64,000 nt of DNA from Chitinophaga sp. MM2321. GTDB taxonomy: Bacteria; Bacteroidota; Bacteroidia; Chitinophagales; Chitinophagaceae. The first letter of the stretch is position 1; each line of letters opens with the position of its first letter. A program made the translations under genes and the position numbers. The stretch spans positions 6,714,473 through 6,778,472 of the forward strand of contig NZ_OZ035533.1 of the NCBI RefSeq assembly GCF_964033635.1, read 5' to 3'. Positions 6,496 through 15,190 of the stretch are shown piece by piece. Under the pieces are notes generated by a model. The model was not told the DNA's origin. It did no database searches and saw only the letters and a program-made list of their open reading frames with translations.

Positions 6496-8550
6496 TTACC
6501 AGATGACTACACGTTGCGCATCGGGCAATACCATTTTGCTCTCAGGAGTGCAACCCCATGCTGCCTGGAATTCCTGCATGTGCGGGAGCGGCCCGTTGAT
6601 GCGGAATCTTGCAGGAGAGTGTGGGTCTGTTTGTATCTGGTTGCGTAGTGCAGCATCAGTGATGTTACCGTGCCATACCTGTCCCCAGCCGAGGAAGAAC
6701 CGCTGCTGCCAGGTGAAACCATCAATTGGTTTAGGTTCGCCTTTACCTTCAAATGATTTCAGGAGTGCATGATAGGCCAGTGTTAAACCGCCAAGGTCAG
6801 CAACGTTTTCACCGATGGTCAGTGCGCCATTGATTTTGAAACCGGGTGCTGCTTCAATATTGCTGAAGTAATCGATATAACGTTTTGTCAGCTTATCAAA
6901 GTTTTCGCGGTCGGATTTGGTCCACCAGTTTTTCAGGTTACCATCTGCATCGAACTGAGAACCCTGATCATCGAATCCGTGTGTAAATTCGTGGCCTATT
7001 ACCGCGATGATACCACCGTAGTTGATTGCATCATCCGCATTGGGGTTGTAGAAAGGCGGCTGGAGGATACCTGCAGGGAATACTACTTCGTTGTTCAACG
7101 GGTTGTAGTAGGCATTCACCGTTTGCGGCGTCATCTCCCATTTGCTTTTATCTACCGGTTTACCAATTTTATCAATGTTTTCTTTGTGCTCATATAGCAT
7201 TGCGGAAACAGCATTTTCCAGCAGTTTACCTTTATCGATATCGATAGAAGAATAGTCTTTCCATTTATCAGGATAGCCGATCTTGTAGGTAAAGGAAGCC
7301 AGTTTTTTGTGTGCCATTACTTTGGTAGAATCGCCCATCCAGGTGAGTTTATCGATTCTTTCGCCGTATACTTTGCGCACGTTTTCGATCATCTCGGAAA
7401 CTTTCGCTTTACTGCTTTCGGGGAAATATTCTTTGGCAAACAGTTTACCCAGCGGCATACCCAGTTTGGAATCAGTAGAGCGGATGGCTCTTTCTGCGCG
7501 GGTTTTCTGTGTTTTTTTGCCAGTCATAACCGTTCCGAAGAAGTGGAAATTTTCTGACTGTAGCGCACTTGGTAAATAGCCTGCAAAGCTGCTCAGTAAC
7601 TGCCACCTGGTATATGTTTTCAATGTTTCCAGTGGCGTAGCTTTCAGTAATGCGTTGGCATTGGTGATATAAGCTTTGTTTTGCAGTACGAGGGTATCTG
7701 TTTTGATATCCTGTGAATGGGCGAAGGCATCCCAGTCGAAATCCGGCGCCAGTTTTTTCAGTTCAGAGAATGCTGCCCTGTTGTAGGTTTTAACCGGGTC
7801 GCGCAGTTCTACGTTTGATAACTGGATTTTGGCGAGTTTGGTTTCCAGGTTGAGGATGATGTTGCCGGGTGTTGCATCGGGGAAGCCGGCCAGGCTAAAC
7901 ATTTTATCTACGTGTGTAACAAATTCGCTACGTACATTTTTAGTGGCGGAATCTTGTCTTTCGTAGTAGCTTTTTTCACCGAGGCTCAGGCCTGCCTGTC
8001 CCTGGTAGAGGATATTCATTTTGCTGTCTTTCATGTCTGCATCGGCGCCGAAACCAGTAAAAGAGGTAACCCCTATTTTCTGTAGTTCGCCGGTCACAGC
8101 TGCCCAGTCAGCCAATGTTTTAATGCCATTGATCTTATCAAGATAAGGTTGCAATGGGGTGATACCGCGTTGTTCGATGGTAGCGGTATCGAGGTAAGAA
8201 GTGTAATAATCTGCGATTTGTTGTTCTTCAGAGCCTTTTTTCAGGTCTTTTTTGCTGGAAATGTTGGCGATAATTCCTTTCAGGCGGACTTCCTTGTTTT
8301 CTTTGTCCAGGATGTTGAATGCACCCCAACGGCTTTCAGTAGAAGGGATAGGGTTGTTCTTTTTCCAATTGCCGTTTACATAGTTGTCAAAATCATCGCA
8401 GGGTTTGTAGATGGAGTCGATGTCAGCCAGATTGAACGCAGGGACCTGGGTTGAATCTGCTGCTTGCTGCGAGGAACCGTTGTTATTGCAGGCTGCAAGG
8501 GTGACCATGGCAGCCAGCAACGGTAGTTTTACCGCATTTGCTTTGTTCAT
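6496..8550 (-). CDS. M13 family zinc metallopeptidase (neprilysin/PepO-like) lipoprotein
   Basis: 684 residues. An open frame extends 16 codons further upstream, but Met at 8550 starts a good lipoprotein signal peptide (lipobox LAAC, Cys21) and is chosen. The catalytic zinc motif HEFTH is at about 520-524 (VIGHEFTHGFDDQG), preceded by NAYYNPLNNEVVFPAGILQ and followed by the third-ligand motif GENVADLGGL. The protein ends in Trp, as is common in the family. N-terminal M13 features (CDDFDNYVNGNWKK) are present, so it is full length. It should be anchored facing the periplasm and cut oligopeptides. It is a single-gene unit. Confidence 0.93.
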   Translation of the reverse strand: MNKANAVKLPLLAAMVTLAACNNNGSSQQAADSTQVPAFNLADIDSIYKPCDDFDNYVNGNWKKNNPIPSTESRWGAFNILDKENKEVRLKGIIANISSKKDLKKGSEEQQIADYYTSYLDTATIEQRGITPLQPYLDKINGIKTLADWAAVTGELQKIGVTSFTGFGADADMKDSKMNILYQGQAGLSLGEKSYYERQDSATKNVRSEFVTHVDKMFSLAGFPDATPGNIILNLETKLAKIQLSNVELRDPVKTYNRAAFSELKKLAPDFDWDAFAHSQDIKTDTLVLQNKAYITNANALLKATPLETLKTYTRWQLLSSFAGYLPSALQSENFHFFGTVMTGKKTQKTRAERAIRSTDSKLGMPLGKLFAKEYFPESSKAKVSEMIENVRKVYGERIDKLTWMGDSTKVMAHKKLASFTYKIGYPDKWKDYSSIDIDKGKLLENAVSAMLYEHKENIDKIGKPVDKSKWEMTPQTVNAYYNPLNNEVVFPAGILQPPFYNPNADDAINYGGIIAVIGHEFTHGFDDQGSQFDADGNLKNWWTKSDRENFDKLTKRYIDYFSNIEAAPGFKINGALTIGENVADLGGLTLAYHALLKSFEGKGEPKPIDGFTWQQRFFLGWGQVWHGNITDAALRNQIQTDPHSPARFRINGPLPHMQEFQAAWGCTPESKMVLPDAQRVVIW

Positions 8551-8675
8551 ATTTAAGACAGGTTTAGTGTATAAAGTTAGGGAAATCAAGGCAGGCAATA
8601 TACCTCCTTTTTTATGAGTGGCAATAGGGGGGTAAATCTCCCGTCATCAAATCGTTAATTCTCTGAATAATTAGG

Positions 8676-8683
8676 TAGGTTTG
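8676..8683 (+). promoter_or_regulatory. -10 element of the membrane protein/globin/rarA operon
   Basis: A perfect TAGGTTTG (TAnnTTTG) lies 22 bases before the ATG at 8706. No clear TTTG -33 element is seen at the usual spacing. Confidence 0.6.
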
Positions 8684-8705
8684 TGTCGCTAAAAATAAGT
8701 AAATA

Positions 8706-9212
8706 ATGAATTTTAGGTTTAAATTATATAGGATACTGACAGCATTAACGCTAATGGTATCAGGCTTCTTCACGTTTGTTGGCTTATATGTGACTCTGTT
8801 TGTGGGTACAAATATTATGATGCTGCTATCGCTGATGATCTGGGGTGCGTGTTTTATCCATAGTATTTTGTCGCTATACCTCCAGCGGAGCCTGCTCCTG
8901 CCGGAAGTACCACTGAAAGAAAATACACCGACAGGCATCCGTATTATGGGTGCTATTACCATGGGTTTTGGAATGCTCCTGTTTTTCGGTGGATTTTGCC
9001 TGCTGGCAGCTTCCCCGGAAATGATTGCCGAAGCCGTAAAACAGATGCCTCCGCAGGAACAGGCGGCTATCAATGTATCTATCCTGAAGCCTTTGGGCGC
9101 TGTTTTCCTGGTACTTAGCTTCCTGCTTACGTTTAATGCCAACCTTTCCTTCAGTTATCTGAAGCAATGGTTGGGGAAACAGGAACAACATCACCAACAG
9201 GAAGAGGAATAA
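8706..9212 (+). CDS. Hypothetical integral membrane protein
   Basis: 168 residues with about four hydrophobic segments (near 10-32, 37-58, 78-102 and 128-148) and a charged Gln/Glu-rich tail (QEQHHQQEEE). No signature of a known transporter or enzyme was recognised. It is the first gene of a tight plus-strand set: 11 bases separate it from the truncated hemoglobin gene, and rarA follows 9 bases after that. A perfect -10 box precedes it. An overlapping minus-strand frame of similar length has no hydrophobic logic and is taken as a shadow. The function is unknown. Confidence 0.7.
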   Translation: MNFRFKLYRILTALTLMVSGFFTFVGLYVTLFVGTNIMMLLSLMIWGACFIHSILSLYLQRSLLLPEVPLKENTPTGIRIMGAITMGFGMLLFFGGFCLLAASPEMIAEAVKQMPPQEQAAINVSILKPLGAVFLVLSFLLTFNANLSFSYLKQWLGKQEQHHQQEEE

Positions 9213-9223
9213 AATAATCAGCT

Positions 9224-9649
9224 ATGGGAAAACAGGAAATTACAGACAGAAATGATATTGCCCTGTTAGTGAACAGTTTTTATGATAAAGTAAAGGGAGA
9301 TGACCTGATCGGATATATATTTAACGATATTGCCAAAGTAGACTGGGCGCATCATCTGCCCATTATGTACGATTTCTGGGAGAACCTGTTGCTGGATACC
9401 GGGAGCTATGGCCGGAATGCCATGAACCCGCATTTTGCGCTGAACAAAAAAATTGCATTGGAACCGGCACTTTTTGATCGCTGGCTGCAATTATTTGAAG
9501 CGACGGTAGCAGAACATTTTACCGGCGAAAAGGCCGCACTGGCGGTAGCCCGTGCCAGGTCCATCAAAGGAATCATGCAGCTGAAAATGCAGCAGATCAA
9601 TCATCCTGATAAAAAAAATCCACCCGTTGACCCGGGCAATCACCCATAA
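9224..9649 (+). CDS. Group III truncated hemoglobin
   Basis: 141 residues matching the compact 2/2 globin fold of group III truncated hemoglobins: an N-terminal helix with NSFYDKVKGDDLIGYIFND, the W-HHLPIMYDFW segment, and NPHFALN with the likely proximal haem ligand His70. It would bind haem and O2 or NO in the cytoplasm; roles in NO or peroxide protection or oxygen handling are proposed for the family. The tail is short and Pro-rich (KKNPPVDPGNHP). It lies between a membrane protein and rarA with gaps of 11 and 9 bases, so it is probably co-transcribed with both. Confidence 0.88.
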   Translation: MGKQEITDRNDIALLVNSFYDKVKGDDLIGYIFNDIAKVDWAHHLPIMYDFWENLLLDTGSYGRNAMNPHFALNKKIALEPALFDRWLQLFEATVAEHFTGEKAALAVARARSIKGIMQLKMQQINHPDKKNPPVDPGNHP

Positions 9650-9658
9650 TTTACATGT

Positions 9659-10915
9659 ATGCAACCATTAGCAGAGCGGATAAGACCTGTTACGTTAGAT
9701 GAACTGGTGGGGCAGGAACATCTTACCGGTAAAGACAGTATTTTAAGGAAGGCCATTCAGCAGGGAAAGATCCCTTCCATGATCCTGTGGGGCCCTCCCG
9801 GTGTTGGTAAAACCACCATCGCCAATATTATTGCACATACCCTCCAGGTGCCTTTTTATACGCTCAGTGCTATTTCTGCCGGCGTAAAAGAAGTGCGGGA
9901 AGTGATAGAAATGGCAAGACGGCAACATCATGCGGTATTGTTTATTGATGAGATCCACCGCTTTAATAAATCTCAGCAGGATGCCTTACTGGGTGCGGTA
10001 GAAAAGGGGATCATCACCCTCATAGGCGCTACCACGGAAAATCCTTCTTTTGAAGTGAATGCGGCGGTGCTGTCACGCAGCCAGGTATATGTACTGAAAC
10101 CACTCGACAACGACGCCCTGATGGAACTGTTGAAACAGGCCATGGAGCGTGATGAATGGCTGAAATCCAAAAACATTGAAATAAAGGAGACATCTGCCCT
10201 GTTTAATATTTCCGGCGGAGATGCCCGTAAAGTGCTCAACCTGTTTGAACTTGTTGTCAACACCGTGCAGGAAGATCCTATTGTGATCACCGATCAGCAG
10301 GTGATGGAGATTGCGCAACAGCGTGTAGCCATTTACGATAAGGGTGGGGAGCAGCATTATGATATCATCTCGGCCTTTATTAAGTCGATCCGTGGCAGCG
10401 ATCCCAATGCTGCTGTATACTGGCTGGCCCGCATGATAGAAGGCGGGGAAGATGTAAAGTTCATTGCACGGCGTCTGTTGATCCTCGCTTCTGAAGATAT
10501 CGGTAATGCCAATCCAAACGCCTTACTGCTGGCCACGAGCTGCTTTCAGGCCGTTAGCATGATCGGGTATCCCGAATCAAGGATTATCTTATCGCAATGC
10601 GTTACCTACCTGGCTGCTTCTGCCAAAAGTAATGCGGCTGTTGTGGCCATCAGCAGTGCACAATCCCTCGTATCCCAAACCGGTGATCTGCCTGTGCCCA
10701 TGCATATCAGGAACGCCCCTACGAAAATGATGAAAGAGATGGGATACGGCAAAGGATACGGTTACGCACATAGTTATGAAAATAACTTTATAGAACAGGA
10801 ATTTCTGCCTGATGCCATCAAAGGAACAAAGCTGTACGATCCAGGAAAGAACCAGCGCGAAGATGAGCTGAGAAAGCATTTGAAGGGGTTGTGGAAGGAG
10901 AAATACAACTATTGA
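9659..10915 (+). CDS. rarA: Replication-associated recombination protein A (AAA+ ATPase)
   Basis: 418 residues, the normal length for RarA/MgsA. The AAA+ core has Walker A GPPGVGKT (45-52), Walker B LFIDEIHRFNKSQQD and sensor 1 GATTENPSFEV. The C-terminal part carries the clamp-loader-like helical and tetramerisation regions (SIRGSDPNAAVYWLARMIEGGED, ASEDIGNANPNALLLA). RarA acts at stalled replication forks with SSB. It is the last gene of a three-gene operon. Its TGA stop overlaps the first bases of a 51-bp palindrome, which probably also ends transcription. Confidence 0.95.
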   Translation: MQPLAERIRPVTLDELVGQEHLTGKDSILRKAIQQGKIPSMILWGPPGVGKTTIANIIAHTLQVPFYTLSAISAGVKEVREVIEMARRQHHAVLFIDEIHRFNKSQQDALLGAVEKGIITLIGATTENPSFEVNAAVLSRSQVYVLKPLDNDALMELLKQAMERDEWLKSKNIEIKETSALFNISGGDARKVLNLFELVVNTVQEDPIVITDQQVMEIAQQRVAIYDKGGEQHYDIISAFIKSIRGSDPNAAVYWLARMIEGGEDVKFIARRLLILASEDIGNANPNALLLATSCFQAVSMIGYPESRIILSQCVTYLAASAKSNAAVVAISSAQSLVSQTGDLPVPMHIRNAPTKMMKEMGYGKGYGYAHSYENNFIEQEFLPDAIKGTKLYDPGKNQREDELRKHLKGLWKEKYNY

Positions 10916-11032
10916 CCAGGATTTACAGGAATAAAAAAGGATTAGCAGGATGGGCGTTTTGTTGAAATCATTATTTATAAACAACAAAACACCCATCCTG
11001 CTAATCCTTTTTTATTCCTGTAAATCCTGGTC
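10914..11032. repeat. Long palindromic repeat, copy A (51-bp arms)
   Basis: Arms at 10914-10964 and 10982-11032 are complementary over 51 positions with one mismatch, around a 17-base loop. The arm begins GACCAGGATT and contains GATTAGCAGGATGGG. It overlaps the stop codon of rarA on the plus strand and encodes the last six codons plus the stop of pbpC on the minus strand. A, B, C and D are members of one family. Confidence 0.95.
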
Positions 11033-13417
11033 TCCTGGTACGATAGTGAACTGTAGTTCTATTCTTTCTCCATTTTCATCTACGAGTGTGATGGTATGTT
11101 TTCCGCTGGGCGGATGTAAAGCCATCTGATGAAATTCGGTGGTGGTACCGATGAAATGATCATCGAGGTGCCAGAATATTTTGGCGGTGCTGTTGCGGTG
11201 TGTGGCGGTGAAGATGGTTTGACCGGGTTTACCGTCAATTTCTACGGGAACGGATATACGCGCATTAGGACGGGGGTAAATCAGCTCCATAGGGGCTTTA
11301 TCCTGCCCCAGGGAGGCGAGGCAATCCGGTTTGTAAGGGGGCAGTTGCTCGTACGAGTTTTTACCGCGGTAATAGTATTCCTGTGAAGGCGGCAGTACAA
11401 ACCATGATTTATGTTGCATGAACTCCGGCGACTCACAACTTTCCGTAACGCGCCACTGCCCTGTTCTGTCGAGATGCACCAATTGGTGATACGGACAAAC
11501 GCCTACCCTGATACCTGCTGCAGGTACATACATAGAATCTTTTACATCGCATAGTTCGCTGGCCCTGTAACCACTTTTACGACATACCTCTATTTTATGC
11601 AGCTGTGCATACGGCGTATTAAACCAGCTACCGGTGTGCAATAAACGAAATACGTCGAACAGGATGGGCGCTGCCGTGGAAACACCGATCAGCCCGGGTC
11701 TGCCTTCACCATCTGCATTACCTACCCATACGCCTACGATATATTTTGGGGTGACGCCGATGGCCCATCCATCACGGAACCCGAAGCTGGTGCCGGTTTT
11801 CCAGGCGATGCGCTGGGATGATGAGAACTGCTGCCACAGCATTTCTTCACCGGGGCGCATTACTTCTGTCATTGCCTGGAAGGCGTACCAGATGGAGCCT
11901 GCGTCCAGGATGCCTTCTTTGCTTAATCCGTATTGCGATTTGCGCTGGATGTTGCGCTGATAGTTAGGCGGATGAATATCATCCATGTCATATTTGCCGT
12001 TGTACTGATCCATGTGAATCAATGTTCGGGCCATACTGGCGTACATACCGCACATTTCCCACAGCGTGGTTTCACCTCCGCCGAGGATAAGGGAAAGACC
12101 GTAATGATCTGCGGGTTTATTGAGGGTGGTGATCCCCATTTTTTGCAGCAGTGCATGAAAACGTTCGTAGCGGTATATCTGTAACATGCGTACTGCCGGG
12201 ATGTTGAGGGAACGTGCCAGTGCCCGCGACGCTGGTACAGCGCCGTCATAGTTGAGGTCAAAGTTCTGTGGTGAGTAACCGGCTATTTGTGTGGGTATGT
12301 CCGGTATCAGTGTGTTGGGCAGTATGAGGCCATCATTGAGCATGGCTGCATAAAGAACGGGTTTGAGTGTACTGCCGGGACTTCTTCTCGCCTGGATAAT
12401 ATCTACATGGCTTTCCAGCTCGGGATCTTCCGGTTTATAAATATTGCCTACATAGGAAAGGGTGTTGCCTGTTTCCACGTCGAGTACCAGTACAGCGGCG
12501 TTGTTGATGCCATTGGCTTTGTAGGCGTTGTGATAGCGTTCTGCTATGGTAGTTACATTCCGTTGTAAGGCTATGTCTACGGTTGTTCTGATACGGGTAG
12601 GGGCATCTGATTTTTGTTGCTGATAATCCTGCCGGAAACGGTCCAGTAAATGCGGTGCATATTGCGGCAGCGGTAAAGGCTGATCTGGTAAGGGTTCCAG
12701 CTTGGCCAGCTGACAGGTAATACTGTCAATGTTGTGGCGATGATATAACCGGTCGAGCAGCTGATTTCGTTTAGTCATTAACGTTGTACGGTTACGACCG
12801 GGATGTACCAGTGCGGGGCTGTTGGGTAATACGGCGAGTGCGGCCATCTCGCCCCATGACAACTGATCCGCTTTCCGGCCATAGTAGCGCCACGAGGCGG
12901 CTTCCAGTCCAACCACGTTGCCACCAAAAGGTGCATTGGCGGCATATAAGGCGATGATCTTCTTTTTAGAGGCGGCAAATTCCAGGCGGGTAGCCATCAC
13001 TGCTTCCAGCATCTTTTGCCAGATAGTGCGGGGTTGATTACGCGATAACCGGATCACCTGCATCGTCAGTGTACTACCGCCACTCACTACTTTTCTGCCA
13101 CGCAGGTTCTGTTTTACCGCCCTGCCTACCGCAATGGGATCGATGCCCCAGTGATAATAGAAGCGTTTATCTTCATAGGCTACAATACATTTTTCAAATT
13201 TTTCCGGCACATCCGCGTTGTAAGGAAAGCGCCATTGCCCATCGGGTGCAATGCTGGCATTGAGCAGATCGCCACCGGTATCTTCCAGTACAAAAGAAGT
13301 AGGGCTGGTAAAAAGATGTCTGGGCAAACAAAAATAATAGGCCAGCAAAACCGCTGCTGCTGCGGCAAGCCACCATTTCTTTTTTATACACCACTGTCGG
13401 AATTTATATCGGTTCAT
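11012..13417 (-). CDS. pbpC: Penicillin-binding protein 1C
   Basis: 801 residues from the ATG at 13417; the frame continues upstream to a TTG at 13459, which is less likely. After an N-terminal membrane anchor (WWLAAAAAVLLAYYFCL) comes a GT51 glycosyltransferase (YEDKRFYYHWGID, GGSTLTMQVIRLSR), then a transpeptidase with the SxxK serine in RRSPGSTLKPVLYA and the KTGTSFGFRDGWAIG box, then a C-terminal PBP1C domain. It makes and crosslinks peptidoglycan. Genes for PBP1C and alpha-2-macroglobulin are adjacent in many bacteria; here an oppositely oriented three-gene operon separates them. The last residues (DQDLQE) are encoded by palindrome copy A. Confidence 0.95.
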   Translation of the reverse strand: MNRYKFRQWCIKKKWWLAAAAAVLLAYYFCLPRHLFTSPTSFVLEDTGGDLLNASIAPDGQWRFPYNADVPEKFEKCIVAYEDKRFYYHWGIDPIAVGRAVKQNLRGRKVVSGGSTLTMQVIRLSRNQPRTIWQKMLEAVMATRLEFAASKKKIIALYAANAPFGGNVVGLEAASWRYYGRKADQLSWGEMAALAVLPNSPALVHPGRNRTTLMTKRNQLLDRLYHRHNIDSITCQLAKLEPLPDQPLPLPQYAPHLLDRFRQDYQQQKSDAPTRIRTTVDIALQRNVTTIAERYHNAYKANGINNAAVLVLDVETGNTLSYVGNIYKPEDPELESHVDIIQARRSPGSTLKPVLYAAMLNDGLILPNTLIPDIPTQIAGYSPQNFDLNYDGAVPASRALARSLNIPAVRMLQIYRYERFHALLQKMGITTLNKPADHYGLSLILGGGETTLWEMCGMYASMARTLIHMDQYNGKYDMDDIHPPNYQRNIQRKSQYGLSKEGILDAGSIWYAFQAMTEVMRPGEEMLWQQFSSSQRIAWKTGTSFGFRDGWAIGVTPKYIVGVWVGNADGEGRPGLIGVSTAAPILFDVFRLLHTGSWFNTPYAQLHKIEVCRKSGYRASELCDVKDSMYVPAAGIRVGVCPYHQLVHLDRTGQWRVTESCESPEFMQHKSWFVLPPSQEYYYRGKNSYEQLPPYKPDCLASLGQDKAPMELIYPRPNARISVPVEIDGKPGQTIFTATHRNSTAKIFWHLDDHFIGTTTEFHQMALHPPSGKHTITLVDENGERIELQFTIVPGDQDLQE

Positions 13418-13651
13418 TCGTAAAATCTGGTAAAATAATTGTCTCAATCTGCCGAACAATTTGATTCAATGGCAAATGTGAGTATTTTGCAGTCAAATTT
13501 AAAGGATCTGGCATCGCTAAAGACAGATTTGTAATAAGTTATTTAAGAGAAACCGGTTGAACAACAAAAGATTTTACCTGTAATTGTATCAGTCATAACC
13601 AATTTATAGTTATAATGATAACCGGACGTTATTACCTATAATTATTAGTTA

Positions 13652-13683
13652 TTTGACACGACCCGCTGTACCTGCTACATTTG
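13652..13683 (+). promoter_or_regulatory. Promoter of the sulfur-type operon
   Basis: TTTG (13652-13655), 20 bases, then TACATTTG (13676-13683): a perfect match to the Bacteroidota -33/-10 consensus and spacing. Transcription should start about 20 bases before the ATG at 13710. Confidence 0.8.
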
Positions 13684-13709
13684 CAATGTACACCAACCTG
13701 TAATTTGCG

Positions 13710-14738
13710 ATGAAAACTGAGAACAATGATGTGCAACGCCACAGGCGTATTATTTTCCGATTGGTTACCTGCCTGTTTATTTTAGGGCTGCTGGTAGTAG
13801 TGGAAACCTGTTTTATTTTTGGGTATCTATGGTGGCGGCCATCGGGTAAGACGGATACACCCGCTACAGAGGCTGCATCAGCTGTTGCTGCAAAAGAACC
13901 TGCCTTATGGCAGCCGCCTGCGGAAAGCAGCATCCCTGCCGGCGAAAAGGGCGACGCCATTCGTTATGGCAAGGCGCTGATCAGTGAAACGGCCCGTTAC
14001 CTGGGTCCTAAAGGAAGTGTGTTGCAGCTCTCCAATGGAATGAACTGTCAGAACTGCCACCTCAATGCAGGCACCAGCCCCTTTGGTAACAACTATAGCC
14101 GGGTAGCTGCCAACTATCCCAAGTTCAGGGCGAGGTCCGGCACCAGCGAATCTGTTTACAAGCGTATCAGCGATTGTTTTGAGCGGAGCCTCAACGGTAA
14201 GGCGCCAGACACTTCCAGCAAAGAAATGGTGGCCATGAAGGCCTATATTGAATGGGTGGGCACCGGTGTGAAAAAAGACGAAAGCCCCGCGGGTAGCGGT
14301 ATTAAAAAAGTACCTATGCTTACCCGTGCTGCGGATGTTGCCGGCGGCAGCAAGGTTTACACACAAAAATGCCAGACCTGTCATGGTAAAAACGGAGAAG
14401 GCTTACTACAGCCCGATGGCGTGGTATATACTTTCCCGCCACTATGGGGGCCGCAAAGCTACAATGATGCTGCGGGTCTTTTCCGGCTCTCTAACTTCGC
14501 CGGCTATGTGAAATATAATATGCCTTTTGGCGTAACTTACGAAAACCCACAGCTGACAGATGAAGAAGCCTGGGACGTTGCTGCTTTTATTAACTCGCAG
14601 CCACGGCCACATAAAGATCAATCCGGCGACTGGGTCGATATTAAAAAGAAGCCGATCGATTTCCCGTTTGGTCCCTATGCGGATGCTTTCTCTGAAAAAC
14701 AGCATAAGTATGGCCCTTACCAACCGATGAAACCTTAA
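13710..14738 (+). CDS. Dihaem c-type cytochrome, thiosulfate dehydrogenase (TsdA)-like
   Basis: 342 residues with an N-terminal membrane anchor (about 15-42) and a periplasmic body with two haem c sites, CQNCH (113-117) and CQTCH (221-225). Between them, RISDCFERSLNG (Cys156) matches the conserved Cys that serves as an unusual haem ligand in characterised TsdA enzymes. VVYTFPPLWGPQSYN and YNMPFG are further TsdA-type blocks. TsdA joins two thiosulfates into tetrathionate, or does the reverse, passing electrons to c cytochromes. It is the first gene of an operon with a DsrE-like protein and a solute-binding protein, which supports a sulfur role. The direction and exact substrate are not shown. 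Confidence 0.85.
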   Translation: MKTENNDVQRHRRIIFRLVTCLFILGLLVVVETCFIFGYLWWRPSGKTDTPATEAASAVAAKEPALWQPPAESSIPAGEKGDAIRYGKALISETARYLGPKGSVLQLSNGMNCQNCHLNAGTSPFGNNYSRVAANYPKFRARSGTSESVYKRISDCFERSLNGKAPDTSSKEMVAMKAYIEWVGTGVKKDESPAGSGIKKVPMLTRAADVAGGSKVYTQKCQTCHGKNGEGLLQPDGVVYTFPPLWGPQSYNDAAGLFRLSNFAGYVKYNMPFGVTYENPQLTDEEAWDVAAFINSQPRPHKDQSGDWVDIKKKPIDFPFGPYADAFSEKQHKYGPYQPMKP

Positions 14739-14760
14739 CATTATAAAATATAAACCGACC

Positions 14761-15180
14761 ATGAGAAAAGGAATCCTGCTGCTCTGCCTCTTCAGCCTGA
14801 TAGGCACACAGTACGCCATGAGCCAGCGTAAAACAAAGTACAAGGCAGTGTATCAGCTGAACAGTGACAATGATAAGGTAATACGTGGCACCCTGCGTAA
14901 TATTAAAAACGCCCTGGAAGATCCACGTCTGCAAAATAAACTGACCATTGAACTGGTAGCACATAGTGGTGGTGTAGCTTTATACAGAAAGGATCACCCT
15001 TATGAAGAACTGCTCCAGGACCTGAAAGCAAGAGGAGTGATACTGGTAGAATGCGAGAACACACTCAAAGAAAAGAAGATCAGTAAAGATGAACTTTTCC
15101 CTTTTGTAAATTATACACCCAGCGGAAATGGTGAGCTGATCATCAAACAACAGGAAGGCTGGTCTTACGTACACCCATAA
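14761..15180 (+). CDS. Secreted DsrE/DsrF-like protein
   Basis: 139 residues with a signal peptide (about 1-21, ending AMSQ). The mature part has the DsrE/F fold pattern: YKAVYQLNSDNDKVIRGTLRNIKNAL, then IELVAHSGGVALY, then ELLQDLKARGVILVECENTL. Cytoplasmic DsrE-type proteins carry sulfur on a Cys. This one is exported and its only mature Cys is in VECENTL. It lies 22 bases after the TsdA-like gene and 10 bases before the solute-binding protein gene, so it is part of the same operon. It may bind a sulfur compound in the periplasm, but this is inference. Confidence 0.78.
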   Translation: MRKGILLLCLFSLIGTQYAMSQRKTKYKAVYQLNSDNDKVIRGTLRNIKNALEDPRLQNKLTIELVAHSGGVALYRKDHPYEELLQDLKARGVILVECENTLKEKKISKDELFPFVNYTPSGNGELIIKQQEGWSYVHP

Positions 15181-15190
15181 ACGATACACC

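Noticed and set aside
8612..9142. 176-codon minus-strand frame opposite the small membrane protein
   Set aside because: The plus-strand frame has hydrophobic segments, a promoter and tight operon spacing; the minus frame has none of these.
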